The notes under the pieces were generated by a model. It searched no databases, had not been told where the DNA came from, and saw only the letters and a list, made by a program, of their open reading frames with translations. A program made the position numbers and the translations under genes. A stretch of 64,000 nucleotides of DNA, from the NCBI RefSeq assembly GCF_016906535.1, contig NC_057385.1:930001-994000 (forward strand). The letters run 5' to 3'. Shown here piece by piece: positions 12,260 through 25,400 of the stretch (the stretch's first letter is position 1; each line of letters opens with the position of its first letter). Source of the DNA: Rhizoctonia solani. Taxonomy: Eukaryota; Basidiomycota; Agaricomycetes; Cantharellales; Ceratobasidiaceae.

Positions 12260-13200
12260 ATCTCAAACCTTCTCCTTTCAACCCCCTGTAGGGGGTGACA
12301 TTATTCTCAAATCATGCGATGGCACCACTTTTAATGCACACTCAGTTATACTTGGGATAGCATCCACGGTGTTTGGAGGCATGTTCTATGGAGCAACAAA
12401 ACCCGATCCGATAGAGCTCGCAGAAGATGCTGAATCGATTTCGTTGATGCTTGCATTCATTTATCCAGTCGCTCCTCCTCATATCAATACGATCGACCAT
12501 CTCGAAAAGATCATGAAAGTCTCACAGAAATACGATGTTGAGAGGATGACCAAGTTCATCGAAGAAGCTGTCACGTTGGGAAGCAAACTTATGACACTCG
12601 ATCCTATGCGTGTCTTTTATCTATGTGTGACACATAACTTTCCTGCCATACAAGCACTTACTGCCGAGTCATTTCGGCCGAAGAGCGGGACCTACTCACG
12701 GTCGACGGCTTCTGCAGCTTGCAAAATACTTCCCGCAAGCGGCTCCCGTCATCGGGCTGGTTGGGGCGCAGGGAGCACGAGTTAAGATTTTAGACCAAGT
12801 TTTAATTTGGTCCCCCCAGGAATATGGGTGCTACCAGCTATCGGCTCTAGGCGACGATAAAAACCATGGAGCCGCGCTACCAGTCTGCCCTAGTCACGCA
12901 CCCCAACCTCGAAATCAAGCCATGGGTCTGGATCCGGAGTCCCAGGAACGCGTACTACCCGTGTGCCAGACTATTGCATTGTTTGGCTTCGCCAGCTCTA
13001 CGATGAACTGTTGGAGAAACCAATGCATGAATGCAACGATCTGTTTCGTGCTGCTTGCCTCGCGAACTTCAGCACTCAAATGCATTGGTTGCGTTGCGGT
13101 AACGATAGGGAAGAAGGATATCTTTGAACAATGGGCTTTAAACGTCAAGCAAATTGTACGAAACGAATTGGAAGTACTCGATCCATTATACTCGCTCTAA
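12260..13200 (+). pseudogene. BTB/POZ-domain paralogue 2, frame broken
   Basis: The reading is closely related to the BTB gene at 8.5 kb: FSFQPPVGGDIILKSCDGTT, FNAHSVILGIASTVFGGMF and SISLMLAFIYPVAPP. No ATG lies in frame at the expected place. The nearest upstream ATG (12220) is in another frame and runs into a stop. After RPK near 12,680 the homology continues in a second frame (LLTVDG) and then in a third (LQLAKYFPQAAPVIGL), so at least two shifts are needed. The distal part ends FEQWALNVKQIV...LDPLYSL, paralogous to the end of copy 1. The first in-frame ATG at 12369 would cut off half of the BTB fold. It is either a decayed duplicate or a gene hit by several consensus indels. Confidence 0.7.
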
Positions 13201-13359
13201 ATACCGTGAAATCAATTCAGCGTCCTGAGTATAAATACCTGTTTAATCGCTAGCTATGCTCTAAAGACTACAGCTTAATTAAGAATTAGAATGATTGTTC
13301 TCAGTTTACTATCCATAATCATAATGTGATAATCACGTGTATGATTTGAGATATTTTGT

Positions 13360-14255
13360 TCATGATACACTTTCCACAGGGCTGCCAATTCGTGGACGCT
13401 TGTTTTTCTTCTGGTGCTCAATTTTCTGGCTGTTCCATTCTTCCTTCAAATGAGCCTTGAGTTGAGGAATTGTCTTGAATAATCCCTGACATTTGAAACA
13501 TTCAAGCCCCCTTTTTAGCAATGGTTCATACTTTGGTGCCGATATAATCGCGTTCTTCGATTCAAATAAAGTAATATGTTAGAGCGTTCGCGTGGTCAAC
13601 AAGCTGAAATTTGTTCATACCGATTCGAATGTTGGCCCTTTGGAGAACGGTGTTGCGCTTGGATAGTCAAACCACTTGAGAACATCGTCAAGATGCAAGA
13701 AAAAACCTATGTCCGGCCGAAAAGAGTTATAGTGTTGTTTCTTTTTCAGCCCTGGTGAGCAAAGGTCCGAAGAAATAACATGAAGATGGACGTGGTCTAT
13801 TATTGGATACTTCGCTTTCGTATTCTCGTCAAAAACGCCGGGGTGTCACTCACCCATAGAAGGAACCGCATGAAACCCTATGAACACATCCCATTGGAAG
13901 CCGTGTTGTTTCGTCATCTCGTCTTCAATCATCAACTTGGCCGCTTCTGCATCACTTTTCATATAGTGTAAGTACTCAATGCAACTTGTTTATCCCATCT
14001 CAAAAACGTTGACAAATTTGTCGTAACTCCGGCTGTAACTGTCTTATCGAGTTTGGGGAGTATCAAGAAATGGAACATGGCCTACAAGGAGCCCACCATT
14101 GATGAGAATGCGGTGCAATAGGTGGCTACACATCGCACCTTGGGAAACTTATCAAATATAGTTATACAGCGCTCGCTTTCGCTGAGTAGAATATCAGAGC
14201 CTAGATCCTCTGGCTTTGAGAGAACATAGTTCCGAAGAGCCGACCGATACGACAT
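13360..14255 (-). CDS. HNT3: Aprataxin/HNT3 DNA-adenylate hydrolase, frame interrupted once
   Basis: Aprataxin removes AMP from 5' ends left by abortive DNA ligation. The minus-strand reading starts MSYRSALRNYVLSKPEDLG and continues through CITIFDKFPK and MFHFLILPKLDK. The histidine triad of the HIT domain is present as HVHLHVIS, followed by SDLCSPGLKKKQHYNSF. The last exon carries the fungal aprataxin C2HE zinc finger, CFKCQ...LKAHLKEEW. Exon 1 ends at 14139; the stop is at 13362..13360. Near 13970 the frame passes from RWDKQVALST to HYMKSDAEAAKLMIEDEM only if one T is missing from a short T run. There is no FHA domain, as expected for fungal forms. The start is about 170 bases from that of RPS21 on the other strand. 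Confidence 0.9.
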
Positions 14256-14424
14256 TCTAAACAAGTCAAAGCTCGTAGCTGTACCGGTTGGTCCAATCAA
14301 TCCGTGGCTGTGCAATCATTGGCGCCTATCGAACTAGCCAGTTCCAATCGACAGCCACTCTACCGGATCCAAACACATCGTCCATACACACCAACGTCGT
14401 AGACGCCTATTTCAGCGATCTAAA
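14256..14424. promoter_or_regulatory. Compact divergent promoter, aprataxin and RPS21
   Basis: Only 169 bases separate the two divergent start codons, so the promoters of a DNA-repair gene and a ribosomal protein gene must overlap here. A pyrimidine-rich tract precedes the RPS21 start, as is common for ribosomal protein genes. Confidence 0.5.
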
Positions 14425-14872
14425 ATGGAGAACGATCAGGTAAGTTATGGTTGCAGAAAAATGAACGCCAATGGGCGTCTGTCCCGGGAACATCTTCAAG
14501 CTCATTCTTGGTTGACTATGTAGGGTGTGCTCGTTGATCTCTACGTCCCTCGCAAGTGCGCGGCGACCAGTACGTATCGTATCTTAATAATTTAACAACA
14601 AACTAAAAATTAATATCTATAGACCGCTTGATTACCTCCAAGGATCACGCGTCCGTTCAAATCAGCATCGCTGATGTGGATGCTAACGGCAAGGCACTTG
14701 GCACTTCCACTATGTTTGCCCTGTGCGGCCAGGTCCGAGCAATGGGCGAATCTGATGACAGCTTGAACAGGCTAGCGACCAAGGCAGGCTGTAAGTAGCT
14801 ATATATCACCCGTAGCTCATAATTTAATTGGTTGGTACAGTGTTGAAGAACGTGTGGTCTTACCAAAAATGA
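14425..14872 (+). CDS. RPS21: Ribosomal protein S21 (eS21)
   Basis: This is a small-subunit ribosomal protein. Exons: 14425..14439, 14524..14569, 14623..14790 and 14841..14872, in phase and intact. The protein starts MENDQGVLVDLYVPRKCAAT, continues NRLITSKDHASVQISIADVD, ALCGQVRAMGESDDSLNRLA, and ends GLLKNVWSYQK. Length (86 residues) and sequence match eS21. The very short first exon (5 codons) followed by an 84-base intron is typical of fungal ribosomal protein genes. Confidence 0.97.
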
Positions 14873-15918
14873 TCATTACACCTGGATTTAGAGCCCATTC
14901 GCTGTTTGTCATTATTTTTGTGCATTATCGTTGTATCATTCTGGGCGAGTTTATCATGATATTTGCCTTGAAACCCATGAATACCCATTTCATCGCGAAC
15001 ACATACACTATGAGTCGTCTAGCCAAGGCTCTATCCACCTTGCCCTTGTACGTGTATGTAATTGGCCGCTCATAACTAATAGGGGTATGCACGAGGTCCC
15101 ACGACCACGCAGGTTTCAACACGAAGTAAACATCGGTATCACCCGATATGTGATATGCTTCGCCGGAGATTGAGCTTTCATACCGCGAATTGACGCCTGA
15201 GACTCGAGATTAAGGCGACAATCCCTTTGTATGGAAAATTATGCCAGAAACTGACTCAAGCGCTTATACTTCGAGCCCTGACGAAACAAAGACCGTCCCC
15301 ATTTGGGAAAACTCTTCTCTAATGGATCGCCTGATGAACGTATATGCTTATCCGTGCCTATGAGACGAACAAGGACCGTTACTCCTATGGACATAATTTA
15401 GTCTTCTCATGAAGCACGTTCCCGATTTGTGAAGAATGGGACGCCTTAAACAGGCAGGAGTTTCAGCAAACGCTCTTTCTTGAGTTTCGCGTGCTCCCCT
15501 AGTTGAGAAAGTTGACGTTCATCACCTTGGAGGATTTAAGGCGGAGTGGTTTGGTACAGGTGAACCAATCTACTCATCCCCTCGGCTCGAATTCTTTCTC
15601 GTACTCGAGCAACTCTGTTCTTACGATCTTACGACCGCGCTGGAAGCGGAACAGGCAAGTTCTTCCTTAAACTAAACTGTTGAACTCGTGTTGACAGAAA
15701 GGTCTACAGCTATTGATAAGACACTTGACTAAATTTAACTAATATTCGATCCACTAATACCGCATGTAAGCAGAGCTCGTGTTTACCAATGAGACTATTC
15801 ACTGAGAGGTCGTTCAGACCATGGAGCCTATACCTTTCTTTGATGAACAGTACAACGTCTTGACCCAGCTCACTAATTTTCCTCTCACTGTTCGAGCGGT
15901 TTTATCAAATACGAACAG
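14873..15918. other. Unassigned kilobase between RPS21 and the zinc-finger gene
   Basis: No gene can be supported. A short open stretch from 15241 (MPETDSSAYTSSPDETKTVP) stops after about 40 codons, and another near 15418-15500 (FCEEWDALNRQEFQQTLFLE) has no clear start. These may be relics of a decayed gene. The last 150 bases are pyrimidine-rich and probably hold the promoter of the following gene. Confidence 0.4.
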
Positions 15919-17161
15919 ATGGATAGTCTCTTTTCGGAATCTCTAGACATACTCTCCAACCTCGGTCTGACGCCGTCTGGGGTATGCAAAACGATAACAA
16001 CCCAGTGACTTGTAGCCCAGCAGACGTGATGGGGCCCAGCTCAATTTAAGTCAGTATTGGGGAAATGAATGGCCTGATGTCGGCAATAACCTCTTTGAAG
16101 TACCCGCTCCCGACGTGCTTGTACCAACTCAGCTAACAGCGCCTGTTGCTCCAATTTCCATCTCCTCCCCTCTGAACCCCGCACGCCCAAGATGACCACC
16201 TTGGAACTACCCGCCGGTGGTATCGTCACCAATGGACTACTCAGCCCTCCGCCTTCTGACCGACCAGTCCGTACTCGGCGCCACAATGCGTATGACGAAC
16301 TCTGTCAACTTTCTAAGCTACAGTTGAATACTCCCCGGCCGGAAACGCCAGCCACTAAATCGGGATCTGTATTCGCTACTCCGCTGCCTCCCACCCGCAC
16401 TCGCAAGGCTCCGGTTGTTTCGGTCGCTCGCTACGACGAAATGCGCTACTTGACCACGCCATCTTCTTCTTGTTCCTCGAGCTCATCCTCGTCCTCATCC
16501 TCTACCAGTATTTCCCCGACCGAATCTCCATCAATCAACATGTCGGACACCTTTGAAACTCTGTCTCCTCCTGCGACTCCAGTCCGACGCCCAACTCGTC
16601 ACTCTGGCGCCGGTCGCTCGCGAGTTTCTCGAAAAAGCAGTGTCGACAAACCACGCTCTCTTCAATACAATAGTCCCACTCCCAGCGGGGATTCTGATCG
16701 ACCGTATGGATGTCGTCATCCTGGTAACATTGTACCAGGGGATGTGCCGTGCGACAAGGACTTTGCGAGGATGCATGACTGGGTCCGCCACCAGGTACGC
16801 AAAATAATTCACGCTTGATAGAGCCAACGGTTGCTGATTGGTTTAATAGCGCGTGCACAACGGACAAACCCCTTACAAATGTCTCGGCTGTGGGAAGCAT
16901 TTCAAGCGCTCGGATGCACGGGGTCGCCACTGGGATAGCCCCTCCAATGCTCACTGCGAGGCCTACCATACACGAATAATTCGAGAGCTACTTCTTAAAG
17001 GCAGTATATCTGCGGAACACGCCGATGTTCCTATCCTAAGACGGAGAGCCCAGAAAACGGCATGCCAGAAGACGAGTAAGCGAACCGGTATTCCTGTACA
17101 CGATTTGAAGGCCATAATGCAATGCCTCGATGACGAAGACACCACTGTTCCTGGATTTTAG
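15919..17161 (+). CDS. C2H2 zinc-finger protein, probable transcription factor
   Basis: The last exon (16850..17161) completes a tandem pair of C2H2-like fingers: CDKDFARMHDWVRHQRVHNG then PYKCLGCGKHFKRSDARGRH. The long middle exon ends at 16794. It contains Pro/Ser/Thr-rich low-complexity sequence, including a run of about 14 Ser at 16465-16510, typical of fungal regulatory proteins. An upstream exon starting MDSLFSESLDILSNLGL at 15919, ending near 15979 before a 34-base intron, probably supplies the N-terminus. The upstream frame (PVAPISISSP) joins the main frame (EPRTPKMTTLEL) only if one C is missing near 16168. The ATG at 16192 is the conservative alternative start. The target genes are unknown. 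Confidence 0.75.
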
Positions 17162-17561
17162 ACCCATTGTTCGCAAAATACGTGTACTATGCTAATCTTT
17201 ATGCGTTTCCTCTTCTATGATGTCCTTGCCAAGAACTGTATCATTATTGAATTTATGTAACTTACACTTTCATGCCTTCATGTATGCTAATGGAACAACA
17301 CACTCCTTTACAGAAATATACGCATATACTCACAAATTTTGTAAGTTCGTGTTCGTGAGTAGTTGGATGAGCAATATTCGATGTGGATTGACGACACAGA
17401 AGAGGATTACAAAAGGACACGGCCAGAAAAAAGAGTTAGTGACTACAACGTGGGTACAAGTATGATGATGATGAAAAAAGCATTCGCGAGTCCGGGCTGA
17501 AAATCAATCATTATGTCATGATGCTTGTGGTCGTGTAAGGCGGAGGAACTCGACATCTCCG
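17162..17561. other. Convergent intergenic region
   Basis: This is the 3' side of two convergent genes. It is AT-rich, with no supported gene; it should hold both 3' untranslated regions and polyadenylation sites. Confidence 0.4.
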
Positions 17562-18937
17562 TTAGAAGGAGAGCCCACGACTACGACCCCATTTTTTGAG
17601 ACGTTCGTCCGATTCATCGCTCCCTTCAGCGGCACTGCGCCTACGACTGTTCCGTATACCCAATCCGAGGCTAGCCAAGGCGGACGTTAAGGGCAGTGCT
17701 CCAAGCACGTCACCCTTTTGCTTCTCCTTGTGCTTCTCCTTCCCATGGCGTTTGCCACTTGAATGAGTGCGAGCCGAGGTAACGGTTGTCGGGCCGGTTA
17801 CGGGATCAGAATTGGGGTTGAAGTCATTTTCGAATCCCGTGTTGACACCGGACTGAGCGGACGGGCGTCGTGACTCGGGGTTGACAATAAGTACATCGTC
17901 GAACCCGGTTTGATTGGCGCGAGGTGTAACGTTGTCATCTTCAACAGGAGCCCTGGAGGAAGACGCAAATGTATATGGAGTATGGGATGGCACGTGTGAA
18001 GTACCAGGGGATGTATAGCGGGGCGAGGGCGCATCAGGATCCTCGGACTGGTACTCAGAATCGTAGTCAGAATCATTAGGCTCCAGAATTTCGCTATTGT
18101 CTGATTTTAATGGTTCGTTGTCGCTGTCTTCGTACTGCACGGAGGACCCAGCAGACTCAGAATCAGAAGAGTTGGGGACGGTGACCTTTCGGGGAACGAT
18201 CCCGAACCGCCTCTGTCTAGCGGTAGTAATTACAGTAAATGTTGCTAATCCAATCTGATTAGTTCCCGAGCCGAACATACGGGGGTGTTTGCACTCACCC
18301 ATGATAGTATTTAAACCAATCTCATCAATAACGGCATCAGAGATGTCCAGCTCATCGAATCTCTGCATGACTTTGCGCACAAGTCTTCCATCTAGGAGTT
18401 TTATGGGTCAATTGCTTTTTGAAGAAGTTTGCCAAAGTACACATACGGATGAATCTTCGGCAAGGCCTTAGAGTCGCAACAGGGGTTTCCTTAGACGAGC
18501 CCTGCTGCACCAAATGCAACCCACTAATATCACCCTTCCAGACCAAACCATCCCTTACTTCAATTTCTAGTGGGCGCCTATGTTTGGTAATAGTAAAAAT
18601 ATTGAGCTGTTGACGCATGACAGTCCAACACTCGGACTCACTGGCTGCGCTCTTGAAAGTCAAAAACCAAATGACTGGCTATCGTGTTCCCCGAGTCTGT
18701 CATCGTAACGGTCTCCCCGTCATGATCCCAGACAATCGTCGCAACATCTCGACGAGCCTTGCTTTTTGACGCGGAGGAACTTGCCGGGCCGGTGACGGAA
18801 AGCGTAGTAGTCCAGCCTTGCAATTCACCAAGGTGGTTGAGATTCTGAACGGATGTTATGCGATATATAACACTATCGGAGTTGGGAAGACGAATAAGAG
18901 TGTGCAATGGGTTGTCCGAGGCTAGTTCTAGGATCAT
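17562..18937 (-). CDS. DUF6593-like protein with long Ser/Asp-rich tail
   Basis: Exons: 18937..18642, 18577..18447 and 18391 down to 17562, possibly with one further intron starting at about 18298. The first 190 residues look like the DUF6593 domain found in many basidiomycete proteins: MILELASDNPLHTLIR, VIYRITSVQNLNHLG, ATIVWDHDGETVTM, and a second exon with LEIEVRDGLVWKGDISG. The function of this domain is unknown. The C-terminal part is disordered and acidic (SDSESAGSSVQYEDSDNEP) and ends in a basic stretch (KRHGKEKHKEKQKG...SRRRSA). The donor GTATGTGT at the end of exon 2 gives a perfect phase match into GRLVRKVMQRFDELD. No indel is needed here. Confidence 0.7.
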
Positions 18938-19426
18938 GTTGGAGCTGAAGGTGGTCGGGATGAGGAAGAATGTCGGATACTTGTTTTATGGAGAATTTCG
19001 CACCAGGGAGTAGCCTACGCGAGAAGCTCAGGACGTAAGAGGGTTAGTTCGAGGCCGGAAGGATACGGCAAATGATCTTCAGTAATTCAGATTACTAGCC
19101 TGATCCAGTCTAGGAGCTGCCAGAGGGACCGGGGACGTGTGGAGCAACGTGTCTGTAATTGCCGCGCATTTTATACCCCTAGGCGCGCATTTTGGTCCCG
19201 CCCCAATGTCCCAAAGACCATGGTCCAGTTGCACAAGAACAAAAGGTCTACTCGCACCACCATTTGTCACATGATGGCTCTGTTTGCACCCAGCGTTTGT
19301 CCGTATTTAATCGTAAGATCCAGTCTGTCAGGGTTCACTTGATTAAATAAGACATCTAGCCACTTTCGTTCATAATATGCAGTGAATAAGATTAGAGGAT
19401 AACACTGGGAATCAGATATTTGAGAA
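18938..19426. other. Intergenic region upstream of the DUF6593-like gene
   Basis: It holds the promoter of the DUF6593-like gene and the 3' end of the peptide synthetase, both on the minus strand. A 63-codon minus frame at 19079-19270 has no supporting features. Confidence 0.4.
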
Positions 19427-22400
19427 TCAAGCCACAGTGGGCTGCGAGCGGAACACATTCAGAACCTCATTTCTCCATTCTAAAGCAAGTTCTTGCGCCT
19501 GTTCTTGACTCAGGACCCCAGACTTGCAGGTCACTTCCATGCCTATGCTATCCCGTTTACTGTCGAAGAACACCTCGATCATGCAGTCGTCCTGTATTAC
19601 CGGTCAGCATCCACATGCAACAATACTTCTCGCTACTCGCCTGAGTTTCCGGCATAGCCTCATATGCCGGATTAAATGATCGCCGGAAGGTGTTTGGCTC
19701 TATGCTCCGAGTGGCCACCGGACTATTAGGTACCTAAAAGGAAAGGTGTTGTCAAGCTACCGATTCCTCCAAAGGATGAATTGTCCCCTCACCTTTATGC
19801 GCTCTAAAATACTAGCCGAAGTCTCATCTCCGTCGCTTGTAGAGGGAACCTTCAACATGTTCACGAAATAATGGAACAGTGGTTTACCAGGAGCTCCGAC
19901 CCATACGCCTACATCTCGGAGCCGGCTTTGCTGTACTGCGGGAGAGCGTAATCTGAGGTCTGTCTGGAGAGACTGCGCTACAACCGAGACATTTTGTCCC
20001 AACGGACTGTGCACGTAGACGGGTAATACGTTGATACAAGGGGCCGGAATATCATCGATACCATCGAGTCCGCGTCCATTGTGTAGAAGCCCGAAAACTA
20101 CACCTCTCTCCCCATTGCTTGAGCGCCTTGCTTGAACCCTAGCCCAACATGCCAAGAGGACTATATGCAGCGGTATGCCCCACTCTATAGACAATTTGCT
20201 CAAGGTGCTGAAGCCAAATACGAGGTCGCGGAATACGCAGTGCGTACGAGCATCTGGGGCAACAGTTTCGGGAAGATGATCCGAGCAAGAGACAGAGCGG
20301 AGAGGCAGATACCGGTAGCTGCCAGACCGCTTGTGAATAAACGGGCCGTTCGAGAGAGGCGTGGCCGAATGGCAGCGGCCCCTTGAAGTGCTCCCAATGA
20401 AAGCAGCAGTGGTGTAGGGGTACGCTTGACAAACTTTCCGATGGCCATCAAACTGAAGGAGGAGTATGCACCAGACGGAGCATTGGTCGGTGGTTCCGCC
20501 ATCGACGGCTCGAAACCCTGAAGTGCAGTTTCCCAATAGGTCCTCTGCTCCTGTATGTTTTCTCGGGAGGCAATTGAATTCACTAGTCGACCTATGTCGT
20601 TTCTCTCAGGGAGGGCTTTCCCAAGGTAAATATCTTCTAGATCCCGCAGAATCATGTTAAAACTCCATGCATCTGTAAAACGAAGAATATCATCAGGTCC
20701 GATCCATAATCCAAGCCTATTACTTACCATATAACACATGGTGCATCTCGAGAATCAAATAGTCACCTTCCTTTCCGCGCATATAAGTTAACCTCGCGGC
20801 CGGCCCATTACGAAGTGACGGAGGATCGCTAACAGTTCTTCTTGCGATTTTCCCAACCTCTTCAAGATCGCCTATGGCCCCGTCAACAATTACTTCGTTC
20901 CAGGGTGCTGAGATTGATCCGGGCTTAAGAACGCATAGAATATTTTGATCGCCAAGAACGGTAAAGACCGTGCGCAAGATGGCATGTCGTTCAACAAGTT
21001 TGTTCCATGATTGATGTAGCCTGGGAGAATCTACAAACGGTGCAACCTTGAAAGTAAACGCATGCTGGAATCGCCATCCTCCACTTCGGACCCAAGAAGA
21101 TAGTATGAAGTCCATGCCAGGTGTGACCGGCGCGAACAATTCGACAGCATCTTGTAGGCTAGGGGTAGAGTTTGACGGACCTGAGCAATAACGTGGCCCT
21201 CAAGAAGCGGAGGAGACAGGAGCGGTGCAGATTTCTTGTTAGCGGGTTCCGGCATCTCGGAATTTTTGGCGATGATCGTAGCGACATCTGCGAGGGTGGT
21301 GCTCCGAGCAACGTCCGCGGCAGACAGTTTGATTCCGGCACGCTTGGCCATACTCGTAAGTTGAATGGAAGATATTGAATCCAGCCCTAGCGTGGCGAGT
21401 TGGGAGCATGGCCGGATGTTAGAAGCAGGGATTTTAGTGAATGTAACGAGCAGGTCCCTAAATTTAATCTGAGCGGCCGTCCAACCGTCAAAATCGGAAC
21501 TATATGCAGTGATATGGGTTGCTTGGGTTGAGGGAGGGGTTGGAATTTTGGATCACCACTAGGCTTTATCGAGTCTGGACGAGAGTTGTGTCGGATGTGG
21601 ATGAGGCTAGATGGATTCATAGTTATTTGATGAAGGACATATTTGAATTCGGAAAGTAGTTCCCCAAGCTTCGCCTGGTTCATGACAGCCGCAGAACAAG
21701 AGGCACGGATCGTGAAGCCAGAAGAGCTTTGGTGAAGCTCGATGTTGAGTCCATACTTCAAATTGGAGCCTTAGCTTAGTCTCATCCATATATCAGAAAA
21801 CTGGTTCGCATACCTGGGTCTTTGTCTCTTCCTTTCATTGTGATCAAGTGGATCCCATATGGGCGGTAGGCTGGTGGGGTTGTGAGCTGTGTCCGGCTGG
21901 AATAAGAATAGAGCATCTATCAGCGTCCTGACTCCCAGCTCTCGTTGGATTGACCGTAGCGACGCATGCTGGTATGAGAGGCTTCGTTGTTGGCGCCTTG
22001 GATTCCACGCAATAAGTCTCCATAAGTCCGATATAGCGACAGATCAATATGACAAGGGATCGTGTTCTGATATATAACGATAGGTTCTAAGTCTCGATAT
22101 AGTAACTCTGCCACTTACAAATACTGGTCCAATCACTTCCTCTGCGCCAGGAAGGGTTCTCCCAGAAACTACTTGACCAAAAATCACATCGTTCTGCTCC
22201 GATAGATGCGACAAAACCCTGGCCATAGCTGCCTGCCCGAGGCATTGAACGTTAACCTCATAGCGCCTACATGTACGTTGGATATTAGCTAGCTCAATCT
22301 TGCATTCCGTTGAGCTTCGCCATGCATTCGCTGACGTATTGGGTGCGAGGGAAAGTAAAAACGCTCGCTCCAGTTAGCTTCTTAGCCCAATATGAGGTCC

Positions 22401-25400
22401 CGAAGTGTTCTTGGATGAGAATCCGAGGAACTAGCTCATGAAATGAAACCGGGTTTGGCGTGGCTACCCCGTGGTAGATAGATCGAACCATGTGGAAAAG
22501 TAAGGGAAGAGAGATGCCATCGTATAAGGCGTGATGCAGAACGACCAGAAGATAGTCGCAATTATCGACATTGAAATGGCAGAGATATAGAGGAGGTGTC
22601 TTTAAATCATGAACCTCGGTGAGAGGGAGGTCCGAAATAAACTGTGAAAGTGCGCTGGACGGCTCCTTGAACTCTCTTTCGCTCCATGGAAGTTTGAGTT
22701 CTGAGTGCAAAACTTGTCCCCAGCGCCCAGCACTCTCGCAAAATACGAAAGAGGTACGCAGAATACTGACATCTCTGATAGTTTGGAGCCATGCTGATTG
22801 CAGTTTTTCGACAGAGCACTCGGGTTTGAGTTTGAATGTGAACCCATGAATATAGAGCCGATCATCCGAACTGACAGTCTGCAAGAAGTCAGTTTTGGCT
22901 ACATGATTGCGAACTCACAGTGCTTACCTGAGAAAGCATTCCAGATTGCAATGCTGTGGCACCAGTAAACTGTAGCTTGTCATCCTCCGCGAGCTTCAGT
23001 TGTGTCATATCCAAACCCTCAGCTAACTCTTGAAGAAGAGCGTCGAACCATTGAGTCTGCTCAGCACTACCCAGCTGAGAGGTCTGGTCTTCTAATACTT
23101 TGCATTTGGTGGCAAGTCGATCAATTGAATCGGCCTGGATTATATCGATGGGAGAGACGAATATACCAACGTCTTTGAGCTTTCGCGATAGTGTGACAGC
23201 CTTGAGCGAAGTCAAGCCCAAAGAAATCAAAGATGTGTCATGTGTAACCAAATCGAGCTCGGTGCTTAAGAATGAAGCCACAGAAATAATCAAGGTCTGG
23301 ATCAGTTTGTCGTTCTTTCCCGAAGACTCTATGGGATCTTCGGACTTAACGGCAAGTAGTTCTTGTCGAGAAATCTTGGCGGCTTCGACATCAGGCGAAG
23401 GTATCGATTCGCCTCTGGAAAGCAACTGGAAGTGATATTCAACGCTGGAGAGGAGGCGCTCAATCTCCCTGCTTTGGAGCTCCTCGGTAAATCCAGCTCT
23501 GACCTCGATAGTATTAGTTGGGGTCGCCAATATCTCGACAGAAAGAATGAACTAAGGGATGATCAGTACCTGATCAGTATAGCAAACATAGTTCTTACCT
23601 CTGTTAATGGAGCCTTGGTTTCGCAGTGCTTAAATGATCTATAGGGCTCGTGGCCTCCCTCTATTCGGCAGGAGAAAAGAGTTTCAAAAAATGACTGAAC
23701 GCCGAGCCAGCGTTGGATATTTCCCAAAGGAGTGTGCTCAAAAGCTAGAGTTGATGTCAATTCGGCCTGTGATTTGCCGAGCACATCTGGTGAAGACATG
23801 CTGGACTCGGAGAGAACGAATGGGACGAGAGATACAAGGGGAACAACGGCATTTTCTACCCCTTCCACAGGTAAAGAACGCCCGGACCGAATAATCTGAG
23901 ACCAGAATGTCAACGAGTCTACGGGTGAACAATAGATTAACCTACACCGAATATAGCGTTATCCTGCCATCCAAAGGCGTCGCGGCCAGCCAACGCATAA
24001 GACGCACATCCAAGAGCCTGTAGAGTTGTTTGTTGCATACGACAGGCAGATTGCATTGCTTCGAAAGAAACTGACGAGAATACCCGACGAATAAATCGAG
24101 CTTGGGGCCTGACGGGTTTGCGACCCGACAGGAGTTTGTGATCCAAGTGACCGAGTTTTCCAATCCAGAATTGTTGAGCAGATTCTTGTGAGCCGTAGAC
24201 GGATTCGAGTAGGGGTTGGAGCGGGACTGCCTTGCTCATATGATCTCCCACAATGGCAGAGTCTAAGCTTTTCATGAGACTTGGGAAAGCAACTCCATCA
24301 TATATCGTATGGCTCAGTGAGACGACCATGAAACGACCTTGTGTTTCATAGATGTTAATCCGGAAGGTGGGGGTCGTCAAATCGCTATTAATCTCTGATG
24401 AGATACGATTTTTTTCGACCCCAAGGAACCAGGAGGGAAAATTCGCAGTTTCTAATTCAAGCGGTTGACGGCGTGTGACCAGCGGTACTTGTATAGCTTC
24501 TGGGTAAAGTAGTACCTGCATTGGAGTATTTTCCACCAGAAACACAGTTCTACGTCGAGAATGTAAGTAGCTTGCCCGTATGAAAGATTATACGTACCGA
24601 AGGATTGGATGATGTCGAACCACTTCAGACCATGCTCGATTCAATTCAGATATCTCAACATGTTCCTTGATACGATAGACGAAATGTTGAACATATTGCG
24701 TAGGAGACACCAAGGCCTGGAAAAGGACACCTTGCTGAACCGGAAAAGTGGGAAGTACGGCTTCGATATCTTCAGGTCGAAATATGCCCTCGGCTGTAGG
24801 ACGCCATATTCGATCAAATTCGTGAAGTAAATTACCAGACTCCTCGTCCTCCCGACTCGAAGTTTGTTTCAGCGCGGCGACACTTGAGAGCACAGGATCG
24901 GCAAGAATATCGCTCACTGCAACATGACTGTTGGGCCATAGCTTGCGAAGCTCTCGAGCGAGTGCACTGATTTTGAGTGAATCCATTCCGCATTCGAGTA
25001 AGTTCGAGTCCACCCTTATCTGCGCGAGAGGTGTATTGGAAAGGCGAGAAATGATCTCAGCAACAGAACACTGGTCGGTGTCTAGAGATCCAGTTTTTTG
25101 GGGAGAGAGAGGAAATTCGATCGATTTCTGTTCACGTTGTACTGCGAGCAAAGTTGAGATGGGGGTGGCCCGGAAAAATTCGGCAAGAAGTTTGGTGTCG
25201 GTTTTCATGTTCAGGCTTAAAGGAAGGAAGATAACTGGAATGACATGAGATGGGCGCATATATACTGCGAGCTCTCGTGCTGCCACTGATTTTAGTGCCT
25301 CATCAGTGTCGGAGGGAAGTCATGAGCCAATTCAACGTGCCCAGAGCGTCTTTCAGCGACGGATATCTGGCGGTCCCCGAAAGCGACGAAGCTAACTAGC

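Noticed and set aside
19079..19270. 63-codon minus-strand frame
   Set aside because: No start context, splice signals or similarity; it lies in the promoter of the DUF6593-like gene.
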